From NCBI GenBank assembly GCA_964504305.1, contig CAZDEB010000002.1, positions 124,001 through 188,000 of the forward strand: a DNA stretch of 64,000 bases, written 5' to 3'. The notes beneath the pieces are model-generated. The model ran no database searches and was not told where the DNA came from. It saw only the letters and a program-made list of their open reading frames with translations. This document shows, one piece after another, positions 17,188 to 26,100 of the stretch. Positions within the stretch are counted from its first letter, which is position 1. Each line of letters opens with the position of its first letter. A program made the position numbers and the translations under genes. The DNA comes from UBA11606 sp964504305 (GTDB taxonomy: Bacteria; Actinomycetota; Acidimicrobiia; Acidimicrobiales; Aldehydirespiratoraceae).

Positions 17188-17717
17188 CTCGAGATCCTTT
17201 TCATAACAAGAGCGAACCGGCCATGATCGAACGCCCAGCAGTCGAAGTTGTCGAAAGCGACGACGCCTCGCTAGACGAGGTCGACCACGTGGACGAGACC
17301 GTTGATCATCCGGCGAAAGTTATGCGCATCGGGGCCATGATGCGACAGTTGCTCGAAGAGTTGCGGTCGATGGAACTGGACGAACCGAGCCGGGATCGCC
17401 TGCGTGACATCTACGAGACATCGGTAGCCGAACTCGGTTCGGCGCTGTCGCCGGATTTGGGCGAGGAACTCGGGCGTCTTGCGCTGCCCTTCAATGCTGA
17501 TGATGTGCCAAGCGCCGCAGAGTTACAGATAGCCAAGGCTCAGCTGGTCGGCTGGCTCGAGGGTTTGGTCCAAGGAATGCAGGCCATGCTGTTTGCTCAG
17601 CAAATGGCGGCCCAGCAGCAGCTCAAGTCGATGCGAGGCGAACTCGGTCCTGGCGAAGCAGACGCGGTATCGGTGGATGCCTCTAGCGCCGAAATACGGC
17701 CAGGAACCTATCTGTAA
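17184..17717 (+). CDS. bpa: Bacterial proteasome activator Bpa/PafE
   Basis: This 177-residue protein matches the Bpa family core: MMRQLLEELRSMELDEPSRDRLRDIYETSVAELGSALSPDL, LALPFNADDVPSAAELQIAKAQLVGWLEGLVQGMQAMLFAQQMAAQQQL. The C-terminus RPGTYL corresponds to the GQYL-type tail with which Bpa docks on the 20S proteasome and opens its gate independently of ATP. This implies a 20S core particle elsewhere in the genome. The GTG start overlaps the preceding stop; ATG 17223 is an alternative. Confidence 0.88.
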   Translation: MTRDPFHNKSEPAMIERPAVEVVESDDASLDEVDHVDETVDHPAKVMRIGAMMRQLLEELRSMELDEPSRDRLRDIYETSVAELGSALSPDLGEELGRLALPFNADDVPSAAELQIAKAQLVGWLEGLVQGMQAMLFAQQMAAQQQLKSMRGELGPGEADAVSVDASSAEIRPGTYL

Positions 17718-17771
17718 CCGGGGTGGACGCCGCCCGATCGCCGCTGTAGGTTCGAAACACAGCCGTGTAGT

Positions 17772-17803
17772 TTGTCCACACGGTGTCCACAGACGTGTCC
17801 CCA
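17772..17803 (+). promoter_or_regulatory. Tandem DnaA-box-like sites upstream of dnaE
   Basis: TTGTCCACA at 17772-17780 is identical to the actinobacterial DnaA-box consensus. GTGTCCACA at 17783-17791 differs at one base and GTGTCCCCA at 17795-17803 at two. All three share one orientation and start 11 and 12 bases apart, about one helical turn. They lie 34-65 bases before the dnaE ATG, so DnaA could control dnaE transcription. Confidence 0.6.
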
Positions 17804-17836
17804 GCCTGCTGGCGCGGGCCGGACCGAAGGAGCACC

Positions 17837-20800
17837 ATGGCGGATTCGTTCGCCCATCTGCACGTGCACACCGAGTACTCGATGCTCGACGGTGCGTCAC
17901 GTCTTGACGAGGTAATTGCCGCGGCTGCCGCCGACGGCCAGCCGGCAATGGCCATAACCGATCACGGCAACATGTATGGCGTGCTCGATTTTTACCGTGG
18001 ATGCCGTGACGTCGGAATCAAACCCATCATCGGCACCGAGATCTACCTTGCTCACGAATCTCGTGCCGAACGCCCGAGTCGCCGGGGTCGAACCGACGAC
18101 TCTGGTGGCGATACCGGCGGCGGCAAGAAGCTCTATTACCACGCAATTCTCATGGCCGAGAGCGATGTCGGCTACAAGAACCTGATCCAAATATCGAGCC
18201 GGGCCTACCTCGAGGGCTACCACTACAAACCCCGCGCCGACTGGGAACTGCTCGAGCAGCATCACGAAGGCATCATCGCCACGTCGGGCTGTCTGGGTGG
18301 ACATGTGCTGCAGTCTTTGCTGCAAGGTCGCAAAGACGCTGCCCTAGAGCACGCGGCGCGCTTTCAGGACATTTTCGGGCGCGACAACTTCTTCATCGAA
18401 CTGCAAGACCAGGGCATACCCGAGCAACGCCAAACCAACCCTCAACTGTTGGAGATCGCTCGCACGATCAAGGCCCCCGTTTTGGCTACCAACGACAGCC
18501 ATTACACCCATCAACAAGATGCCGAGGCCCACGACGCCTTGTTGTGTGTTCAGACCGCTTCGTTGTTGTCCGACGTCGACCGGCTGAAATTTCACGGAGA
18601 TGGTCACTATCTCAAAACGGCGGGCGAGATGCGTCGGGTGTTTGACGAGGTGCCTTCGGCTTGCGACAACACTCTGTGGATCGCCGAACGGGCCGATGTC
18701 ACTATCGAGTTTGGTCAGCCGCAGCTGCCGTCGTTCCCGTTGCCCGACGGTTTCGCGACCGACACCGAATACCTCAAGCACCTCACCATGGATGGGGCGC
18801 GTAAACGGTGGGGCGATCATCTGGATCCGGAGGTTGTCGAACGGCTCAGCTACGAATTGGGCGTCATCGACAAGATGGGATTCTCCGCCTATTTCCTCAT
18901 CACTTGGGATCTCATTCGCCACGCTCGAGACCACAACATCCGAGTTGGTCCTGGTCGTGGATCGGCGGCGGGCTGCGCGGTGGCGTACACGTTGTGGATC
19001 ACCGATCTTGATCCAATCAAGTACGACCTGTTGTTCGAACGGTTCCTGAACCCGTCCCGAATCTCGATGCCCGACATCGACATGGACTTCGATACCCGTT
19101 ACCGAGACGAGATGATCCGTTACGCGGCCGAACGGTACGGCCGAGATTCGGTGGCCCAGATAGTGACGTTCTCGCAGATCAAGGCCCGGGCCGCGGTACG
19201 CGACGCCGCTCGGGTGCTCGGGTACCCCTACGCGGTGGGGGACAAGGTCGCCAAGGCCATGCCCCCGCTGATCATGGGGCGTGACACTCCGCTCAAGTAC
19301 TGCTTCGAGGAACACCCCAAGTACATCGACGGCTACAAGTCGGCCGGAGAGCTGCGCGACATGGTGTCGTCGGATTCCGACATTGCCCAAGTGGTCAAGG
19401 TCGCCAAAGGGCTCGAAGGGATGCGTCGTCAAGACGGAATCCACGCTGCGGCGGTGGTCATCACCGACAAGGCGCTCACCGAATATCTGCCAATCCAGCG
19501 CAAGCCCGAAGCCGGCAAACCAATCGAAGAAGTACCCGTCGTCACCCAGTACGAGATGCACGGCGTCGAAGATCTGGGTTTGCTCAAGATGGACTTCTTG
19601 GGTTTGCGCAACCTTGATGTGATCTCCGATTGTCTCGAACTGATCTCCAAGACTCAAGGCATCGACCTCAACATCGACGAGGTCGTGCTCGACGACGAGG
19701 CCACCTTCGAATTGCTGCGTCGAGGCGACACGATTGGGGTGTTCCAACTCGAGTCGTCACCGATGAGAGCTCTGATAAGGTCGCTTGCTCCCGACTCCTT
19801 CGACGATGTTGCCGCCCTCGTGGCGCTGTACCGGCCGGGCCCGATGGCCGCCAACATGCATAACGACTATGCCGATCGCAAGAACGGTCGTAAGCCAGTC
19901 GAGTTCATCCACCCTGACGCCGAGGAGTTGCTGGGCGACACCTACGGATTGATGATCTACCAAGAGAGCGTCATGCGGATGGCCCAGAAGTTCGCGGGCT
20001 ATTCACTGGCCGAAGCTGATTCGTTGCGTAAGGCAATGGGCAAGAAAATCCGCGAGGCCATGGAGAAGGAGCGCCAGAAGTTCACCGACGGCGTGGTGGC
20101 CAACGGCTACGAGCACTCGCTGGCGGTCGAGATGTTCGACATCATCGCCCAGTTCGCCGACTACGCGTTCAACAAGAGTCACTCCTACGGTTACGGATAC
20201 GTCGCCTATCAGATTGCTTATCTGAAGGCGAACTATCCGGTCGAGTACCTGTCGGCGCTACTCACCTCGGTCAAGGCCAAACTCGAATCGGCCGCGGTGT
20301 ATCTAAACGAATGTCGATTGATGGGGATCGAAGTCGTGGTTCCCGACATCAACCGGTCGGCGTCCGATTTCACTCCGGTGCCCAATCTCGACCCCGACTC
20401 CGATTCCCCCGGCAGCATCATTTTCGGGTTGTCGGCGATCCGCAATGTCGGCGAAGGGTTTGTGGCCAAGGTGATCGAGGCGCGCGAGGCCAGCGGACCA
20501 TTCGAGAGTTTCGTGGACTTCGTCGAAAAGGTCGAACTCGATGCCCTCAATAAGCGCACCATCGAGTCCCTGATCAAGGGCGGCGCGTTTGACGAACTAG
20601 GCCACCCCCGCAAAGGCCTCTTGCAGGTTTACGAGCAGATCATCGACCTCACGGTGCAGCGTCGGCGCGAGCACGACATGGGGGTCATGTCGTTGTTCGG
20701 CGACCTCGACGATGGGCCGTCGTTCGACGAGCGGCCGTCGGTTCCCGATGTCGAGTTCGAAAAGATGCCTCGCCTTTCTCACGAGAAAGAGATGTTGGGT

Positions 20801-21373
20801 CTCTACATTTCGGATCATCCGCTGCTCGGATTCGAAGCGCATGTGCGCCGTAAGGCCGACTGCGGCATCGCCGCGCTCACCGAGATGCCCGATGGTGCGA
20901 TCGTCAAAGTTGGCGGGGTGATTACCAACCTGCAACGCAAATGGACCCGCAAAGGCGATCTCATGGCCGTCTTCGAGCTCGAAGATCTCGAGGGATCTGT
21001 TGAGGTCATGGTGTTCCCACGCACCATGCAAGAGCACGGACCCAAACTCCAAGACGACGCGGTTGTGCTCGTTCGGGCTCGCACCGAGAACGGTGACGAC
21101 CTGCCCAAGCTTTTCGCCCAAGACATCGAGGTGGTCGAGGATCTCACCGACAACGCACCGGTACGGCTACGGCTCGCCCCCGAGAACCAGAATCCCGAGC
21201 GGATCGCCGACCTCAAGTCGATTTTGGTCGCCCATCCGGGGGACTCGCCGGTGGAGTTGCATCTGAGCGAAGAAAAGGTGCTTCGGCTGCCCGACGATTA
21301 CGCCGTCGACAGCGCCAACGGCGTCGTTGCCGAGCTACGGGTGCTCTTTGGCCCCGACGCAATTTTGGTTTGA
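17837..21373 (+). CDS. dnaE: DNA polymerase III alpha subunit
   Basis: This 1178-residue replicative polymerase is of the DnaE1 type. The N-terminal PHP domain keeps its metal-binding residues (HLHVHTEYSMLDG, ITDHGNMYG). The palm has GPGRGSAAG and MPDIDMDFDTRYRDEM with the catalytic aspartates. Then follow QDGIHAAAVVI, FNKSHSYGYGYVAYQIAYLK, a helix-hairpin-helix region (IRNVGEGFVAKVIEAREASGPFESF) and a C-terminal OB domain (VKVGGVITNLQRKWTRKGDLM). The ATG is chosen because GAAGGAG (17826-17832) lies 4 bases before it; the in-frame upstream start falls within the DnaA-box region. Confidence 0.97.
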   Translation: MADSFAHLHVHTEYSMLDGASRLDEVIAAAAADGQPAMAITDHGNMYGVLDFYRGCRDVGIKPIIGTEIYLAHESRAERPSRRGRTDDSGGDTGGGKKLYYHAILMAESDVGYKNLIQISSRAYLEGYHYKPRADWELLEQHHEGIIATSGCLGGHVLQSLLQGRKDAALEHAARFQDIFGRDNFFIELQDQGIPEQRQTNPQLLEIARTIKAPVLATNDSHYTHQQDAEAHDALLCVQTASLLSDVDRLKFHGDGHYLKTAGEMRRVFDEVPSACDNTLWIAERADVTIEFGQPQLPSFPLPDGFATDTEYLKHLTMDGARKRWGDHLDPEVVERLSYELGVIDKMGFSAYFLITWDLIRHARDHNIRVGPGRGSAAGCAVAYTLWITDLDPIKYDLLFERFLNPSRISMPDIDMDFDTRYRDEMIRYAAERYGRDSVAQIVTFSQIKARAAVRDAARVLGYPYAVGDKVAKAMPPLIMGRDTPLKYCFEEHPKYIDGYKSAGELRDMVSSDSDIAQVVKVAKGLEGMRRQDGIHAAAVVITDKALTEYLPIQRKPEAGKPIEEVPVVTQYEMHGVEDLGLLKMDFLGLRNLDVISDCLELISKTQGIDLNIDEVVLDDEATFELLRRGDTIGVFQLESSPMRALIRSLAPDSFDDVAALVALYRPGPMAANMHNDYADRKNGRKPVEFIHPDAEELLGDTYGLMIYQESVMRMAQKFAGYSLAEADSLRKAMGKKIREAMEKERQKFTDGVVANGYEHSLAVEMFDIIAQFADYAFNKSHSYGYGYVAYQIAYLKANYPVEYLSALLTSVKAKLESAAVYLNECRLMGIEVVVPDINRSASDFTPVPNLDPDSDSPGSIIFGLSAIRNVGEGFVAKVIEAREASGPFESFVDFVEKVELDALNKRTIESLIKGGAFDELGHPRKGLLQVYEQIIDLTVQRRREHDMGVMSLFGDLDDGPSFDERPSVPDVEFEKMPRLSHEKEMLGLYISDHPLLGFEAHVRRKADCGIAALTEMPDGAIVKVGGVITNLQRKWTRKGDLMAVFELEDLEGSVEVMVFPRTMQEHGPKLQDDAVVLVRARTENGDDLPKLFAQDIEVVEDLTDNAPVRLRLAPENQNPERIADLKSILVAHPGDSPVELHLSEEKVLRLPDDYAVDSANGVVAELRVLFGPDAILV

Positions 21374-21483
21374 TCGCGGCGAGTTGCGCACCGAACGGCA
21401 ACGAACCCGCGTTGTGAGGTTGCGAATCGGCGATTCGTCCTGAAAACTAGACGGACGACGACGGCGATCTAGTGGGGACACGC

Positions 21484-22152
21484 ATGGCTATTGAGGTGGA
21501 AACCAAGGACTGTACGGCCATGGGCGACGCCGAACTGGCCGAAATGGCCGACCTGTGCGCCGATTCGGCAAACCCCTTCGAGGTCGGCATGCTTTCCAAG
21601 CAGGTCGAGGCGTGGGTCTTGTGCACGGTTGCCAGCGAGGGCGGCAAGGTTCGCGGCTTCTCGTTCTGCACGCTCGAGCGCATCGGTGGCACCCCAAGTA
21701 TTCTCATTGGCGCCGGCCATGTCTGTCACACCACCAGACGAGACACCGTCTTGCGGGCGATCATGACCGACCAGCTTCGTCGTTCGGTGTTGGCTTTCCC
21801 CGACGAGGACGTGTTGGTTGGTTGTCAGATGAACGATCCGGGGGTCTTCGAGGCCTACAAGACCCTCAACGACATCGTCCCGCGGCCCGACCACAAGGCT
21901 TCGGGTGAGGAACGGGCGTGGGGCCGCCGACTGGCGAAGCGCTTCGGTATCGGCAATTCCAAGTACGAGGACCGGGTCTTCACGGTTCGCGGCGACGGCA
22001 GTCAGCCCGTCGTGCTCGATCACTCCAGCTCCAAGCCCGAGAGTATCGACCCCGCGGTTGTCGCACTATTTGATGGCCTCGATACGGCTAGTGGCGACAC
22101 GTTGATCGGCTTTGGCTGGGCCATGGTCGAAGACCTCGAGAAGCTGCTCTGA
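21484..22152 (+). CDS. Conserved protein of unknown function, possibly GNAT-like
   Basis: I do not recognise this 222-residue protein. Its order of segments resembles a GNAT acyltransferase: helix (DAELAEMADLCADS), strands (WVLCTVASEGGKVRGFSFCTLERIGGTPSILIGAGHV), helix (TVLRAIMTDQLRRSVL), strand (VLVGCQMNDP) and helix (VFEAYKTLNDIVPR), but no clear acyl-CoA loop is visible. Codon pattern matches the neighbours and a strong reading frame supports it being real. It follows dnaE after 110 bases, within which only a 6-bp hairpin (21423-21437) is visible. Confidence 0.6.
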   Translation: MAIEVETKDCTAMGDAELAEMADLCADSANPFEVGMLSKQVEAWVLCTVASEGGKVRGFSFCTLERIGGTPSILIGAGHVCHTTRRDTVLRAIMTDQLRRSVLAFPDEDVLVGCQMNDPGVFEAYKTLNDIVPRPDHKASGEERAWGRRLAKRFGIGNSKYEDRVFTVRGDGSQPVVLDHSSSKPESIDPAVVALFDGLDTASGDTLIGFGWAMVEDLEKLL

Positions 22153-22171
22153 GTCCGCGGGGCTCGGACTC
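22151..22171 (+). other. Hairpin spanning a stop codon and abutting the next start
   Basis: GAGTCCG (22151-22157) and CGGACTC (22165-22171) form a perfect 7-bp stem with a 7-base loop. It includes the last two bases of the upstream TGA and ends one base before the nitroreductase GTG at 22173. It would hide the ribosome-binding region unless opened by ribosomes ending translation upstream. Confidence 0.45.
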
Positions 22172-22172
22172 C

Positions 22173-22778
22173 GTGCCCGCTTCTGATTTCGAGAGGTTGG
22201 TGCGAGGTCGGCGCATGACCCGCGCCTTTCGATCCGACCCGATTGCGTCGTCGGTGGTTGATTCTCTAATCGATGTTGCTCGTCGGGGCCCGTCGGCCGG
22301 CAACGCTGGCAGCCCCGACTTTTTGGTGCTCGAAGGGGCCCAAGTGGCCGAGTATTGGGACGTCGCGCTCTCTGTCGACAAGCGCGCCGAGTTCCCTTGG
22401 CCGCAACTTCTTGTAGCCCCGGTGTTGATTGTTGCTTGGGTCGATCCCCAGCGCTATGTCGATCGATATAGCGAGACTGACAAGGCCCACACCGGCCTAG
22501 GCGAGGCGCAGTCGGATTGGTCCGTGCCTTACTGGTTTGTCGACGGCGGCGCCGCGGTGATGTCGTTGTTGTTGGCCGCCGAAGAGGTCGGGCTTGGTGC
22601 TCTTTTGTTCGGCCTGTTCGAACACGAGGACGCGGTCCGCAAGCGGTTCTCGGTGCCTCAGGGCCGACGCGCTGTTGGCGTGGTCGCGCTTGGTCACCGC
22701 GCCGCGGACCGACCGTCAACGTCAGCAAAAAGGGGCCTGCGGCCCCTGACCGAAGTGACCCATCGCGGAACGTGGTGA
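22173..22778 (+). CDS. Nitroreductase-family flavoprotein
   Basis: This 201-residue protein has the nitroreductase N-terminus VRGRRMTRAFRSDPI, the flavin loop RRGPSAGNAGSPDFLVL, a central aromatic segment, and AAVMSLLLAAEEVGLGALLFGL followed by RAVGVVALGH. The family uses FMN (rarely F420) and NAD(P)H to reduce nitro compounds, quinones or enones; the substrate here is unknown. The GTG start lies right after a hairpin. Its 3' end contains an inverted repeat that acts as a terminator on the opposite strand (22727-22747). Confidence 0.8.
   Translation: MPASDFERLVRGRRMTRAFRSDPIASSVVDSLIDVARRGPSAGNAGSPDFLVLEGAQVAEYWDVALSVDKRAEFPWPQLLVAPVLIVAWVDPQRYVDRYSETDKAHTGLGEAQSDWSVPYWFVDGGAAVMSLLLAAEEVGLGALLFGLFEHEDAVRKRFSVPQGRRAVGVVALGHRAADRPSTSAKRGLRPLTEVTHRGTW
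22727..22747 (-). terminator. Intrinsic terminator on the minus strand (probably hrpA)
   Basis: Read on the minus strand, AGGGGCC and GGCCCCT form a 7-bp GC-rich stem with a 3-base loop (22731-22747), followed directly by five T residues whose complement is A at 22727-22731. It lies inside the plus-strand nitroreductase gene. The only minus-strand gene leading towards it is hrpA, which ends about 430 bases earlier. Confidence 0.55.
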
Positions 22779-23197
22779 GCCCGTCGCCAGATCCAATAAT
22801 GTCGGCTTATGCCGTCTTGGTCGGGACTGACGATCCCGCCGCGGTGTGGTTGGCCCACGGTGCGGTTGATGCCCGTTGGACAATGCAGGATTACCCCGGC
22901 GGTGCCGTCGTTCGTGGACCCGGCGACCTCGTCGAACCGAGGCACCTGGTCGAACGAGTGACCGGACCGGGCTCGTGGCCAGCCCCACCGGAGATAGACG
23001 GTGAAGTCCGACGTTGCACGGTTGATATTGCTCGACCAGCGGACGTGATGAGGCTGGTGATCGCGCTCCAAGACGAGATCAAAGATCATGGATCGATGTG
23101 GCGTACGTGGAAGACAACCGTCGAGGCGATAGCCGCAGCCGCCGCGGCGTTGAAGCAGGTAACCGTCGAAGCGGTCCTGGCTACAAAGCCGAGTTGA
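22775..23197 (+). CDS. Conserved hypothetical protein
   Basis: I do not recognise this 140-residue protein. The region from MSAYAVLVGTDDPAAVWLAHGAVDARWTMQDY onwards has an alpha/beta look, with the motif VDIARPADVMRLVIALQDEIKDHGSMWRTWKTTVEAI and an Ala-rich C-terminal helix. GTG 22775 overlaps the nitroreductase stop (GTGA); ATG 22799 is an alternative start. Its 3' end overlaps the convergent hrpA gene by 17 bases, and the proposed hrpA transcript would be antisense to the whole gene. Confidence 0.6.
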   Translation: MSPSPDPIMSAYAVLVGTDDPAAVWLAHGAVDARWTMQDYPGGAVVRGPGDLVEPRHLVERVTGPGSWPAPPEIDGEVRRCTVDIARPADVMRLVIALQDEIKDHGSMWRTWKTTVEAIAAAAAALKQVTVEAVLATKPS

Positions 23198-26100
23198 GCG
23201 CGTCCAAGGCAGTGCGAATTCGTTTGACACTCACCGAACCGCGCACACCAATGCTCTGAGCGAACTGGCTCACCCGAAGTTCTTGAAGGTCCCAGCTGAT
23301 CGTTTCGAGCTCCGGCGTCAGATCCAGCCGATCGACCAGCAAACCATGTTGTTGTTCGAGCATCTGAACCTGCTTCATGCGGTCGCGGTCGCGGGCGACG
23401 ACATCAGGTAGCCGATTGAGCCGCCATGACGCCGCTCGCAAGTAGCGGTCGATATCGGGTAGGCGCACCAAACCAACGCCGGCAATGAAGCCGTCGTACA
23501 CCAGTTGTTGGAGTTGACGGTCGATATCGGCGACAGATTCGGCCAACGCCGGAGCAGCCACGGCATCGAGCGAGCGGCGAAGCTGGTCTGCCGTTGCCAA
23601 GACCGCAGCGGCGTGTTCGGCGACTTCGGCGACGGTGGCGGCCAGATGTTCGCGGCTCAGCTTGCGGAGCCGGGCATAACCAGCCGCGGTAAACACTGGT
23701 CCACCGTGATCGTGCATGATCTGATCGAGGGCGGCGGCAACGCAGTCTTCGAACCAGGCGGCTGCGGTGTGATACGGGCTGGCCAGAATCGCGAACTTGA
23801 CCTCGTCAGTTAGCAGCGGACGGAGGACTTTGGCCAGAGACGGTCGCTCGATAGAGAGGAGTCGGCGGACCCCGGCCCAGGACTTCTCGTGTTGTTCGGC
23901 CGCGGTCGCAACGAGTTCGACCCCGACCGAATCGCCGTGGTCGACCAGCGCGGGAAACGACTTGACGACCTGACCCAGTCCCTCAGCTTCGACGACGGTT
24001 GGCAGATCGCCAAAGTCCCAATAATCGGCGCCCGGATGTTCGAGGGGATGACCAGCCTCGGCCAAGACGCGGCGGGCTTGGTCGTGAAGATGCCGCTTGA
24101 GCAGTTCGAGATCGTCATCTTCGGCCAACGATTCGCCCTGGTCCACGATCCGAAAATGCATGACGAGGTGCGTGGGCAAGGTCGCGGTCGCAAAGTCCGA
24201 TAGCCGCACCGGTTCGCCCAAGCGGGCGGTTAGTTCGTCGCAGAGTTGTTGGCGTAGCGGCTCTGGGCGCGAGGGGTCGACGATGGCGAGTAGTTCGGTC
24301 ACGGTTGTTGGCACTGGCACAAGCGAACGTCGGAGTCGTTTGGGCAGTGCTCGGAGGAGTTCGGTAACCAGTTCGTGACGCCGTGATGGCACCAGCCATT
24401 CGAACTGGTGATGGTCGATGCGGCTGATGTCGTTTAGAGAAATGTCGACGGTGATGCCGTCCACGTCGTCGGATGGGTCGTACAAATAGCTGAGCGGCAA
24501 CTCTTGGTCGCCAAGCGGCCACTGCCGCGGCGAGTCACGAATTTCGCTGAGTTGGTCCTGGTCGACCAAGTCGTTCAACGACAGGTTCAGCAGGTCCGGA
24601 GTCTTGCGTTTGGTTTGTTTCCACCACTTTTCGAAGTGACGGGTTGACACGATGGAGTCGGGCACCTTGCGGTCGTACGCTGCTTCCAAGTGTTCGTCTG
24701 GTGCTTGTAGGTCTCGGCGGAGCCGATTTTCGAGATCGGTGATCTCGTCCAACCGGCTTTGGTTGTGGGTGATAAAAGCGTGATCGCCGGACCATTCGCC
24801 CATCACAAGTGCGTGTCGTATGAACAATTGGCGAGCAGCGACGGGGTCGACTCGGTGGAGGTTGATCGACCGGTTGGCCACAACCGGAAGCCCGTAGAGC
24901 GACGCCCGCTCGTGACACATCGCCGCGCCCCGCGGCTCGCTCCACCATGGATCGGAATATTCCCATTGCAGAAGGTGAGAGGCTGAGCGCTCGAGCCATT
25001 GAGGATTGATGGGCGCCACGCCGCGCCCTCGAAGAACGTTGGTTTCGACCAACTCGGCGACCATTACCCAGGCCGGATTTCGATCTCGTCGCTTGGCGCC
25101 GGAGCCGACTACGAAACGAGCGTTGCGAGCGCCACGGTAATTCTGTTGTTCGGTGTCGTAGAAGCCGACGTGGGAAAGCAAACCCGAGAGAAGGGCCTGG
25201 TGAACAGCGTCGGGGTCGGCGGGGTTGTCGTTGAGGCGCAAACCGAGATCCTTGGCGATTTGGCGCAACTGGCGATGGACGTCTTCCCACTCTCTGATAC
25301 GCAGAAAGTGCAGGTACTCGTCGCGACACATACGACGAAACCCGTTGCCGGAACGGTCGCGGCGTTCCTTTTTGATGTGTTCCCAGAGCAGCAACCACGA
25401 GACAAAGTCGGAGCGAGGATCGGCGTAGCGTCGGTGGAGTTCGGCGGCCCGTTCTTGGGCGGCGCCGCTGCCCACCCCAGCTGGTCGAATCTTGGGGTCC
25501 TGCACCGACAGGCCGGCCACGATGATCAACACTTCGGTGACGCAGCCGTGGTCGTCGGCTTCGAGCAGCATTCGGCCGAGGCGCGGGTCGACCGGCAAGG
25601 CGGCCAGCTGACCTCCGAGCGCCGTAAGCCAGTCGGGTGTTCCTTCGTGTTCGGGAATCACGGCATCGAGTTCTTCGAGTAGCCGAATGCCGTCTCGAAT
25701 GGCCCGGTTTTCGGGGGGATCAACGAACGGGAACGTTGCAGGGTCGCCAAGGCCGAGCGACGCCATACGCAATACGACCGAGGCGAGATTCGTACGCTGC
25801 ACTTCGGGTTCGGTGAACTCGGGCCGGTTCAGGTAGTCGTCTTCGTCGAACAGGCGAACACATATGCCAGGCCCCAAACGCCCGCACCGGCCGGCTCTCT
25901 GGTCCGCCGATGCTTGCGATATGGCTTCGATCGGTAATCGCTGGACTTTGGTTCGGCGATTGAATCGTGAGATGCGGGCCGTGCCAACATCGATGACCGT
26001 CCGGATCCCGGGAACGGTCAGCGAAGTTTCGGCCACGTTGGTCGACAAGATGATTCGCTGAGTTTGGTGAGCCTGAAACACCCGCTGTTGCTCGGCTGGC

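Noticed and set aside
18344..19747. 467-residue ORF on the minus strand opposite dnaE
   Set aside because: It is antisense to the conserved DnaE polymerase core, has no recognisable motif, and is typical of long shadow frames in GC-rich DNA.
21423..21437. Hairpin CGAATC/GATTCG after dnaE as a terminator
   Set aside because: The stem is only 6 bp and is not followed by a T-run, so it is not a convincing intrinsic terminator.
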